Shown one piece after another: positions 1-5,863 of a DNA stretch of 10,280 nt. The notes beneath the pieces were generated by a model, which saw only the letters and a program-made list of their open reading frames with translations, searched no databases and was not told the origin of the DNA. Position numbers and translations under genes: made by a program. This DNA comes from an uncultured Rubrobacteraceae bacterium (GTDB taxonomy: Bacteria; Actinomycetota; Rubrobacteria; Rubrobacterales; Rubrobacteraceae). The stretch is taken from NCBI GenBank assembly GCA_902805985.1, contig CADCUW010000575.1:1-10280 (forward strand). The letters are read 5' to 3'. Every line of letters begins with the position of its first letter. Positions within the stretch are counted from its first letter, which is position 1.

Positions 1-911
1 CCGTTGGCGACAAACTGTGGACGCTGGCCAACGGAACGGTCGAGAAGACTACGGTAAAGCAAGTGTCGAGCCGGAAGGCTTGGGAGATAGTCGAGGTCGT
101 AACGGAGAGGGGGATCATGCGTGTGACCCCTGATCATCCACTCGCCACATCGAACGGTTGGGTAGAGGCGCAAGATGCGGCGGGATGTCTCGTCGAGTGG
201 ACGAACCCGAATAGCTTGCACCGCGCTCGCAGACCACCAAAGCTCGGGTACGCTTTTGGTTACGCGCTCGGCGCGATGTTTTCGGACGGCACGGTGGGCG
301 ACCGCTGCCTATCACTGGTGGTCAACGAGCGCGAGTTCGCTGTCAGGTTCGCAACGGCGATGGTAGAGGCTTTCGGAATGGAGGTGAGGATCGAAGAAAT
401 TTCTCGTCCGAGCGGCTTCCTTGGTAGGGAGGTACCGGGGTTTCGCGTACGCGTCGTATCCTCTTACCTGGCCGACTTGTTTCGTACGTACGCTGGTGGC
501 GATGCGCATCACATGAGGCAGCACTTTCCTCGCGTAGTTCTGAATGACGAAGAGAGTTTGCGCGGTTTTGTGGATGGCTACGCTGAAGGTGACGGTTTCC
601 GACCAAAGGGAGCTTCTGGTGTCGTCATCGTCGGCGCGAACACCGCCTTTCTCCGAGAGTTCGCTGAGGTGGTCGATGCCCGCTTCTCCGGGGGCCCCCA
701 ACTCTACGTCGCTGACCGCTGGAACAAGAGGGGTTGGTACGGTAAGCACGGCTTCCGTCAGGAGGAGCACCGCACCACCCTCGCCGAGGCAAGCTACTCC
801 AGGGTACTCGAGGTACGTAGCAAAACTGCGAGAAAGAAACCTTATACAGTCTACTCTTTCCAATGCGAGCCTTATCCTACGTTCTTGATCGGTGGGCACC
901 TGACACACAAC
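1..911 (+). mobile_element. Intein with LAGLIDADG homing endonuclease, inserted in FolE
   Basis: About 303 intein residues are visible; probably the first 20-30, including the splice-donor residue, are upstream. In order: the downstream part of the N-terminal Hint region ([15 protein letters not shown], 3-47); splicing block B with the Thr-x-x-His motif (VTPDHPLAT, 123-149); a first LAGLIDADG helix ([11 protein letters not shown], Asp codon 285-287); a second (VDGYAEGDG, Asp codon 591-593); block F ([20 protein letters not shown], 843-902); and block G ending Thr-His-Asn (903-911). The next residue is Cys, the +1 nucleophile. Both endonuclease motifs keep the acidic residue that binds the catalytic metal, and there is no stop or frameshift, so splicing and homing both look potentially active. 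Codons here use more A/T-ending forms than the extein, which fits lateral arrival. Confidence 0.93.
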
Positions 912-1250
912 TGCGAACATCATTTGCTGCCGATGATCGGCAAAGCCCACGTCGGGTACATACCCGAAGGCAAGGTGGTGGGGCTCTCGAAGCTGGCCCG
1001 GGTCGTGGAAGGTTACTCCCGCCGTCCGCAGCTTCAGGAACGCCTCACCGCCCAGGTGGCCGACGCGCTCCACGAAAGCCTTGGGGCCAGGGGAGCTATC
1101 GTCGTGGTGGAGGCCGACCACCTCTGCATGACGGTCAGGGGCGTCCAGAAGCCGGGGAGCGTGACCGTTACCAGCGCCGTGCGCGGCATCTACGCCAAGG
1201 ACCAGCGAACCCGCCAGGAGGCGATGAGCCTGATCACCGGCCACCGCTAA
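1..1250 (+). CDS. folE: GTP cyclohydrolase I (FolE), intein-containing, 5' end outside window
   Basis: FolE converts GTP to 7,8-dihydroneopterin triphosphate, the first step of folate synthesis, in the cytosol. The reading frame is open from base 3. Codons from 912 encode the C-terminal 112 residues of FolE, starting with Cys-Glu-His-His-Leu-Leu-Pro, the active-site zinc motif. The second zinc Cys is in DHLCMTVRG, followed by the family signature RGVQKPGS and TSAVRG. A complete FolE has about 190-200 residues, so roughly 80 N-terminal residues and the very start of the intein lie upstream of the window. Everything from base 3 to 911 is intein. Without splicing, the zinc Cys would be separated from the N-terminal half and the enzyme could not form, so activity should depend on splicing. 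No folate-synthesis gene follows. Family assignment is firm; the N-extein is not visible. Confidence 0.95.
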   Translation, partial: VGDKLWTLANGTVEKTTVKQVSSRKAWEIVEVVTERGIMRVTPDHPLATSNGWVEAQDAAGCLVEWTNPNSLHRARRPPKLGYAFGYALGAMFSDGTVGDRCLSLVVNEREFAVRFATAMVEAFGMEVRIEEISRPSGFLGREVPGFRVRVVSSYLADLFRTYAGGDAHHMRQHFPRVVLNDEESLRGFVDGYAEGDGFRPKGASGVVIVGANTAFLREFAEVVDARFSGGPQLYVADRWNKRGWYGKHGFRQEEHRTTLAEASYSRVLEVRSKTARKKPYTVYSFQCEPYPTFLIGGHLTHNCEHHLLPMIGKAHVGYIPEGKVVGLSKLARVVEGYSRRPQLQERLTAQVADALHESLGARGAIVVVEADHLCMTVRGVQKPGSVTVTSAVRGIYAKDQRTRQEAMSLITGHR

Positions 1251-1294
1251 CGATCCGGAGGGACTGCTCGATAAGGACGACGAGGCCGCCCACG

Positions 1295-1313
1295 GTCATC
1301 GGTCCGGGATGAC
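1295..1313 (+). terminator. Possible weak hairpin downstream of folE
   Basis: GTCATC (1295-1300) and GATGAC (1308-1313) form a perfect 6-bp stem around a 7-base loop, 45 bases after the folE stop. No T-run follows, so it is not a classical intrinsic terminator. It may be an RNA-end hairpin or chance. The rest of the 1251-1459 spacer shows no gene. Confidence 0.25.
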
Positions 1314-1403
1314 GCACAAATGCTGGAGCCCCACCCTCTTTGGAAGCGCCGGCATCGGGCTCGGAAGCATGTCGATAATCCTCGGCCGGGCGGTAAGCCA
1401 GGC

Positions 1404-1432
1404 TTGATGTGGTATCGTCAACGGATTATGGG
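1404..1432 (+). promoter_or_regulatory. Possible promoter of the IclR gene
   Basis: TTGATG (1404-1409), a 17-base spacer and TATGGG (1427-1432) resemble a sigma-70-type promoter. The -35 match is good and the -10 match poor. It lies just upstream of the preferred GTG start at 1460, leaving a leader of about 20 bases. Inference from pattern only. Confidence 0.25.
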
Positions 1433-1459
1433 TTTCATGTACGATTCCGAGGGCTTCGT

Positions 1460-2230
1460 GTGCTGAAAACGGTCGACCGCGCGTTGAGGCTCTTGCTGCT
1501 CTTCGATGAGATCGATCGGGAGTACCGGGTGGGCGAGATAGCAAGCATGCTCGGCACCGACAAGAGCATCGCGTCCCGTCTCTCCGCCACGCTGGCCAAG
1601 CGGGGGTTCCTGGAGCGGGCCCCGGGAAGCGAGGCCTTCCGGCTCGGACCGGAGTTCGTCCGCCTCGGCATGCTCGCCTCGGCCAGCAGCCAGAACATGG
1701 TCGAGGTGGCGAGGGTGCCGATGGAGAGTCTGGCCGAGGAGACGGGGGAGACGGTCAACCTGGCCCGCCTGGAGGACGGCAAGACCGTCAACATCGCCCA
1801 GGCCGACGGACCGCGCCTGGTCGGCGTCGGTGACTGGATCGGCTGGAAGACCGAACCGCACACCACCGCCAACGGCAAGGTGCTGCTCGCGTTCATGGAA
1901 GACCCGATCGAGACCCTCCACCTGGAAGACCCTCTGGAAGCGGTTACCGAGAGGACGATCACCAGCGTCACCGCGCTGCGCTCCGAGCTCGAGCGCGTAA
2001 GATCCGAGGGCGCGGCGTTCACCGTCGGCGAGCTGGAACCCGGATTCAACGGCGTCGCGGTCCCCGTCTTCGATGCATCGGGACACTGCTCGACCGTCCT
2101 GAGCGTCTCGGGACCGGAGTACCGGATGCCCCCGGAACGCCTGCCCGAGGTCGCCGCCCTCAGCAAGGAGACCGCTGTGGAGATCGGCGCCCGCCTGGGC
2201 AGGATCCCGCAGCGAGTCCTGCAACTCTAG
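1460..2230 (+). CDS. IclR-family transcriptional regulator
   Basis: A 256-residue cytosolic DNA-binding regulator, normal IclR length. Residues 1-60 form the N-terminal winged helix-turn-helix, with VGEIASMLGTDKSIASRLSA as the HTH. Residues about 80-250 form the effector-binding domain, with its typical TANGKVLLAF stretch (136-145) and the GFNGVAVPVFD strand (195-205). GTG at 1460 is chosen because GAGGG (1449-1453) sits 6 bases upstream and the protein then begins MLKTVDRALRLL, as family members do. An upstream GTG at 1409 would add 17 residues but has no ribosome binding site and overlaps a promoter-like sequence. The gene lies upstream of, and parallel to, the choline/dimethylglycine cluster. 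It may therefore be its local regulator, with a small catabolite as effector; this is inference. No other family fits. Confidence 0.92.
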   Translation: MLKTVDRALRLLLLFDEIDREYRVGEIASMLGTDKSIASRLSATLAKRGFLERAPGSEAFRLGPEFVRLGMLASASSQNMVEVARVPMESLAEETGETVNLARLEDGKTVNIAQADGPRLVGVGDWIGWKTEPHTTANGKVLLAFMEDPIETLHLEDPLEAVTERTITSVTALRSELERVRSEGAAFTVGELEPGFNGVAVPVFDASGHCSTVLSVSGPEYRMPPERLPEVAALSKETAVEIGARLGRIPQRVLQL

Positions 2231-2442
2231 CCTAACGCGGCCTGCCCCTCTTATCGAGGGTACCGGTCGGACAATTCTGTGTCCGGGTAGTAGACCCCGC
2301 CCGGCTGGTCTCGAACCGTCTCCACCCTTTCTCCGGCCCCTTGCGGCCGACAGCAGATTGCGTTCCTATCGGGGCACTCTACGGTTCGCATGGCGCAACC
2401 CACCGCTTCTTTTCGAACGACGCCTCCCGAACCAAAAGGCGT
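2231..2442 (+). other. Spacer after IclR gene with two hairpins
   Basis: No gene is seen. CCCTC (2246-2250) pairs with GAGGG (2256-2260) around TTATC. CGGACA (2268-2273) pairs with TGTCCG (2280-2285) around ATTCTG. Neither is followed by a T-run, so a termination role for the IclR transcript is possible but unproven. The rest (2290-2440) shows nothing recognisable. Confidence 0.4.
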
Positions 2443-2481
2443 ATTGACACAATATCATCTATGTGATAGAAGTTGGTCAAT
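2443..2481 (+). promoter_or_regulatory. Nested inverted repeats, probable operator over the promoter
   Basis: Three nested arms can pair: ATTGAC (2443-2448) with GTCAAT (2476-2481), CAA (2450-2452) with TTG (2473-2475), and TATCA (2453-2457) with TGATA (2464-2468). The only unpaired bases outside the central TCTATG are A2449 and GAAG (2469-2472). The arms cover both the -35 and the -10 region, the usual place for a repressor site. The inner TATCA-N6-TGATA dyad alone has the size of a dimer operator. The adjacent IclR protein is a candidate binder; this is inference. Confidence 0.5.
2444..2470 (+). promoter_or_regulatory. Probable promoter of the hydrolase/choline oxidase operon
   Basis: A perfect -35 hexamer TTGACA (2444-2449) lies in an AT-richer pocket. 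A weak -10 candidate, GATAGA (2465-2470), follows at 15 bases and is preceded by TG (2462-2463) as in an extended -10. Transcription would start near 2477, giving a leader of about 360 bases before the start codon at 2838. The -10 assignment is less certain than the -35. Confidence 0.55.
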
Positions 2482-2785
2482 GAGCAACTGGTGCACAGTT
2501 AGCAACATAGACGGTGGAGCAATGACTCTGCCGTGGCCGTCCTCCGGCGACGAGTTTCATCAGTGGGACGGTAACTCTTTCGGTTTGCTGCAGAGGTGGA
2601 CGAAGGTGTTCAGGCGCGAGCTGGTTCGGTTTCTGTTGCTCCTGCTCTGTTGGGCGGCTAGGCCTTACAGGCTGGGCCGTCGGAGGCGTATGCTCTGGTG
2701 GTCTCACGGGGCTTTCGGCAACAAGGGGCGCCTTGAAGGCGCGCAGTACCTCGCCGGGCGGCGCGCGCCGCCTCTCCTGCGGTAA
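2480..2785 (+). CDS. Possible small unrecognised ORF in the operon leader
   Basis: An open frame of 101 codons runs from ATG 2480 to the stop at 2783-2785; a second ATG lies at 2522. The first ATG is about 3 bases from the predicted transcription start, so it could be read as a leaderless mRNA. The second has GGAG only 2 bases upstream, too close for good initiation. The product is not recognised. It has a basic, Trp-rich composition, one short hydrophobic stretch (FLLLLLCWAA) flanked by Arg clusters and a run of four Arg. From 2522 on, third positions are mostly G or C and only one codon ends in A, which favours coding but is less extreme than in the neighbouring genes. It ends 52 bases before the hydrolase start. 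It could be a leader peptide, a small membrane-associated protein, a gene remnant or chance. Confidence 0.3.
   Translation: MSNWCTVSNIDGGAMTLPWPSSGDEFHQWDGNSFGLLQRWTKVFRRELVRFLLLLLCWAARPYRLGRRRRMLWWSHGAFGNKGRLEGAQYLAGRRAPPLLR
2757..2772 (+). repeat. Perfect GC palindrome in the operon leader
   Basis: GGCGGCGC and GCGCCGCC form a perfect 16-base palindrome; in RNA this makes a stable 6-bp stem around GCGC. A second small hairpin (GCGCC-TTGAA-GGCGC) lies just upstream, near 2728-2742. It sits 56 bases before the AGGAGG ribosome binding site. No T-run follows. It could slow transcription or stabilise the mRNA 5' end; role unknown. Confidence 0.4.
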
Positions 2786-2837
2786 GAGTCGGCACGGGCG
2801 TCTATCGAGGCGCGAAGAGCCTAACGCAGGAGGATAC

Positions 2838-4322
2838 ATGCAAGACCAAGGACGGCCCAACGTCGTGGTTATCGTCGCGGATACCTTCCGCCGGGACCAT
2901 CTGGGGGCGTACGGCAACCAGTACATACACACGCCAAACCTCGACGCCTTCGCGCGTTCGTCGGTGGTGTTCGACCAGCACGTGATCTCTTCCTTTCCCA
3001 CCATGCCTGCCCGGGCGGACATGCTTACGGGGAACTTCTCCTATACCTTCATGGGTTGGGAACCCTTGTGGTTGACCCTGCACACGCTGCCAGGGCTCCT
3101 GTCTTCAGCCGGGTACACGACGATGGGGATCGTAGATACGCCTTACTTCGTCCGCAATCGGTTCGGCTACGACCGGGGCTTCGACGACTTTATCTGGATC
3201 CGGGGCCAGGGGGACGACACCAGGCCCCACGAGCGCTCCGACTACCGCTCGACGTGGAGGTCGGAGTCCGACCGGCTCGTGGCGCGCACGGTTACGGAGG
3301 CCGAGGGGTGGCTCGAGCGGCACCACGACGAGCAGTTCTTCCTGTACGTGGACACGTGGGACCCGCACGAGCCCTGGGACGCCCCCGAGTACTACACCGC
3401 CAAGTACAGGCCCGGCTACGGCGGGCGCCAGATCTACCCTAGCTACGCGAACTGGAGGGAGGCCGGCCTCGGGGAAGACGACGTCGACCTCGCCCACGCC
3501 TGTTACTGCGGCGAGGTGACGATGGTCGACTTCTGGATCGGCCGGCTACTGGCGAAGCTGGACGCCCTGAACCTGGCGGACAACACCCTGGTCTTCTTTG
3601 CCTCCGACCACGGCTTCTACTTCGGCGAGCACGACTACTTTGGCAAGGCCGAGTGGCTCAACACGCTGGACGCGGGGATCATAGACATCGCGCACAACGC
3701 CAACGTGCCGGCGTGGCTCAGGGAGTCGTGGTTGCTGACCGTCGGCTGGTCGCCACTCTACCAGGAGCTCACGAGGGTGCCCCTGATCGCACGCGTCCCT
3801 GGCCTGGAGCCGGGCCGCCGGTCGGCGATGACGACGGCTCCGGACCTGACGCCCACCATACTCGAGCTCACGGGCATCGAGCGCCCGGGACCAGAGGCGA
3901 TGCAGGGCAGCTCGTTCGCGGACGTGCTCACCGGAAGACGGGACGAGCACAGGCCGTTCGTGGTCAGCTCCTGGCCACTGTACTTCGCGGAGGGCGAGAT
4001 GACCACCGCCGTCGATTCGCGGCCCCGGCGCATCTCGAGCTACATGCCGATCACCATCACCACCCCAGAGAGGTCGGTGATCCTCGGTGGGCCGACGGAC
4101 ACGCCGGAGATGTACGACCTGACCACCGACCCGCACGAGCAGGTCGACATCTGGGCCTCGCACGTCGGCGAGGGCCGGGCCCTGATAGCCGAGGCTATCT
4201 CGTTTATGGAGGAGCAGGGGGCGCCGGCGGAGTACCTGGAGCCCAGAAGGCAGGCCCTGGAGCGCACCGCGGCGGACCCCGAACCGGTCTCCGCCAACCC
4301 CGGCGAGCATCCAGAGGAGTAG
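2838..4322 (+). CDS. Sulfatase-like (alkaline phosphatase superfamily) hydrolase with Thr nucleophile
   Basis: A 494-residue enzyme of the sulfatase domain family, with no signal peptide, so probably cytosolic. The domain starts at once: PNVVVIVADTFRRDHLGAYG (7-26) gives metal ligand Asp15, with Thr16 where classical sulfatases have a second Asp. Further metal/active-site residues are His177 (DPHEPW) and Asp257-His258 (ASDHGF), with Lys270 in YFGKAEW. The nucleophile motif is Thr55-Met-Pro-Ala-Arg59 where sulfatases have Cys/Ser-x-Pro-x-Arg. A Thr cannot be converted to formylglycine, so a phosphoesterase or phosphotransferase-type reaction is as likely as sulfate release. A segment of about 35 residues (275-308) interrupts the region before LYQELTRVPL. 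The start is set by AGGAGG (2828-2833), 4 bases from ATG. It is first in an operon with a choline oxidase-like gene 2 bases downstream, so it may free choline or a similar alcohol from an ester. It is not a recognisable BetC choline sulfatase. Confidence 0.85.
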   Translation: MQDQGRPNVVVIVADTFRRDHLGAYGNQYIHTPNLDAFARSSVVFDQHVISSFPTMPARADMLTGNFSYTFMGWEPLWLTLHTLPGLLSSAGYTTMGIVDTPYFVRNRFGYDRGFDDFIWIRGQGDDTRPHERSDYRSTWRSESDRLVARTVTEAEGWLERHHDEQFFLYVDTWDPHEPWDAPEYYTAKYRPGYGGRQIYPSYANWREAGLGEDDVDLAHACYCGEVTMVDFWIGRLLAKLDALNLADNTLVFFASDHGFYFGEHDYFGKAEWLNTLDAGIIDIAHNANVPAWLRESWLLTVGWSPLYQELTRVPLIARVPGLEPGRRSAMTTAPDLTPTILELTGIERPGPEAMQGSSFADVLTGRRDEHRPFVVSSWPLYFAEGEMTTAVDSRPRRISSYMPITITTPERSVILGGPTDTPEMYDLTTDPHEQVDIWASHVGEGRALIAEAISFMEEQGAPAEYLEPRRQALERTAADPEPVSANPGEHPEE

Positions 4323-4324
4323 CC

Positions 4325-5863
4325 ATGAACCATACGGCAGAATTCGACTACCTCGTCCTCGGAGGCGGCACGGCGGGGGCGGTTGTGGCCGCCCGCCTCG
4401 CCGAGGACCCCGAGACGAGCGTGTGCCTGGTAGAGGCCGGACCCTCCGACGAGGGCGACTGGCGCATCCTCGAGCTCTGGAACTGGGTAAACCTGCTCGG
4501 CACGGAACTCGACTACGACTACCTGATAGAGCCGCAGGAGCGCGGGAACGGCCTAATCCGTCACAGCCGCGGCAAGATGCTCGGCGGCTGCAGCTCGCAC
4601 AACTCGGCCATCGCCTTCCGCACCCCGGACGTGGACCTGAGGATCTGGGAAAGGGCAGGTGCCACGGGGTGGGGCCCAGAGGACGCCCGCCCCTACTTCG
4701 ACAGGCTCTTCGACCGCGTCAACGTCGAGACGGTCCTTCCCGGCAACACCTGCAGCGAGGCCTTCGTCGCGGCGGCCCGGCAGGCCGGCTTCCCGCCCAT
4801 CCGCTTCAACGAGGAGGAGCTCAGGGAGGGGGTGGGGTGGCTCCAACTCAACGCGCGCGGAGCCATCCGTCAGTCCAGCTCGGTGGCCTACCTCCACCCC
4901 ATTGGAGAGCTGCCGCCGAACCTCACGCTCGTGACGGATAGCAGGGTGCACCGCATCCTGCTGGACGACCACGGCGACGCCATAGGCGCCGATACCGACC
5001 GGGGCACCATCTCCGCCCGCCGCGAGGTCGTCGTGTGCTGCGGCGCCTTCGACACGCCGAAGCTGCTGATGCTCTCCGGGATCGGCCCGGCGGACCATCT
5101 GTACGACGTCGGCGTCCCGGTTCTGGCCGACGTGCCGGGCGTAGGCGAGCACCTTTTGGACCACCCCGAGGGGGTGGTGATGTGGGAGTCGGCGAGGCCC
5201 GTGCCCATGATGTCGCGCCAGGGTTGGGAGGCGGCGCTCTTCGCCAGCACCGACCCTGACGCGGAGGAGCCGGACGTGATGTTCCACTTCGGCACCAGCG
5301 CCTTCGACCTGAACACCGCCCAGCTCGGCTACCCTACCGCCGAGCAGGCGTTCTGCCTGACCCCAAACGTGATGCGCGCGAGGAGCGAGGGCGTGGTGCG
5401 CCTGCGCTCCGGGGACTCGTCGGCCCCGCCCCTGATCGACTTCCGCTACTTTACCGACCCCGACGGGTACGACGACCACGTCATAACCGAAGGCGTCAAG
5501 CTCGCGCGCGCCATCGCCGGGCAGCCTGCGCTCAGGCCCTGGGTAAAGCGCGAGCTCGCCCCCGGACCTGACGTCAGGACGGACGAGGAGATCTCCGAGT
5601 ACGCCCGCCGCACGGCTAATACTGTCTACCATCCCGCGGGCACCTGCCGGATGGGTGCAGCGGATGACCCCGGCGCTGTGGTCGACCCGCAGCTGCGCGT
5701 CCGGGGCGTCGGCCGGCTGCGCGTCGCCGACGCCTCCGTCTTCCCGACCATGATAGGGACCAACCCCTGCATCACCTGCATGATGATCGGGGAGAAGTGC
5801 GCGGATCTCGTGAAGGAAGCGGCGCTCCCCACCCCACTGGCGGAAAGGAACCTCGTAATATGA
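4325..5863 (+). CDS. codA: Choline oxidase-like GMC flavoprotein
   Basis: A 512-residue FAD enzyme of the GMC family, predicted to oxidise choline to betaine aldehyde and then to glycine betaine, with O2 as acceptor. The Rossmann motif is LGGGTAGAVVAARLAE (12-27). His92 in GGCSSHNSAIAF matches the His of Arthrobacter choline oxidase that carries FAD covalently (His99), with Ser94 two residues on as in that enzyme. Trp54 and Glu302 (GWEAALF) fall where that enzyme has Trp61 and Glu312 around the trimethylammonium group. Tyr435-His436 (NTVYHPAGTCRMG) and Asn480 (GTNPCIT) match its catalytic Tyr-His and Asn. These matches are from memory of the family, not an alignment run here. ATG 4325 has AGAGGAG 5 bases upstream and follows the hydrolase stop by 2 bases, so the two are likely co-translated. 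A dehydrogenase using another acceptor, or another quaternary-amine alcohol as substrate, remains possible. Confidence 0.88.
   Translation: MNHTAEFDYLVLGGGTAGAVVAARLAEDPETSVCLVEAGPSDEGDWRILELWNWVNLLGTELDYDYLIEPQERGNGLIRHSRGKMLGGCSSHNSAIAFRTPDVDLRIWERAGATGWGPEDARPYFDRLFDRVNVETVLPGNTCSEAFVAAARQAGFPPIRFNEEELREGVGWLQLNARGAIRQSSSVAYLHPIGELPPNLTLVTDSRVHRILLDDHGDAIGADTDRGTISARREVVVCCGAFDTPKLLMLSGIGPADHLYDVGVPVLADVPGVGEHLLDHPEGVVMWESARPVPMMSRQGWEAALFASTDPDAEEPDVMFHFGTSAFDLNTAQLGYPTAEQAFCLTPNVMRARSEGVVRLRSGDSSAPPLIDFRYFTDPDGYDDHVITEGVKLARAIAGQPALRPWVKRELAPGPDVRTDEEISEYARRTANTVYHPAGTCRMGAADDPGAVVDPQLRVRGVGRLRVADASVFPTMIGTNPCITCMMIGEKCADLVKEAALPTPLAERNLVI

Noticed and set aside
312..1244. Long minus-strand ORF across folE and the intein
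   Set aside because: It is the complement of a well-supported coding frame; no family motif is seen.
1409..1459. Upstream GTG start for the IclR gene
   Set aside because: There is no ribosome binding site before 1409, the region overlaps a promoter-like sequence, and the family N-terminus fits GTG 1460 with GAGGG at good spacing.
2307..2317. tRNA T-arm-like GGTTCGAGACC on the minus strand
   Set aside because: The flanking bases do not form the 5-bp T stem and no acceptor or anticodon arm can be found.
2477..3022. Minus-strand ORF of 181 codons
   Set aside because: It runs opposite the operon leader and the start of the hydrolase, is rich in Pro/Arg as expected of a shadow, and has no recognisable domain.
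2838..4322. Choline sulfatase (BetC) for the hydrolase
   Set aside because: The nucleophile motif is Thr-Met-Pro-Ala-Arg rather than Cys-x-Pro-x-Arg, and the N-terminal motif differs from BetC as I know it. Only the neighbourhood points to choline.
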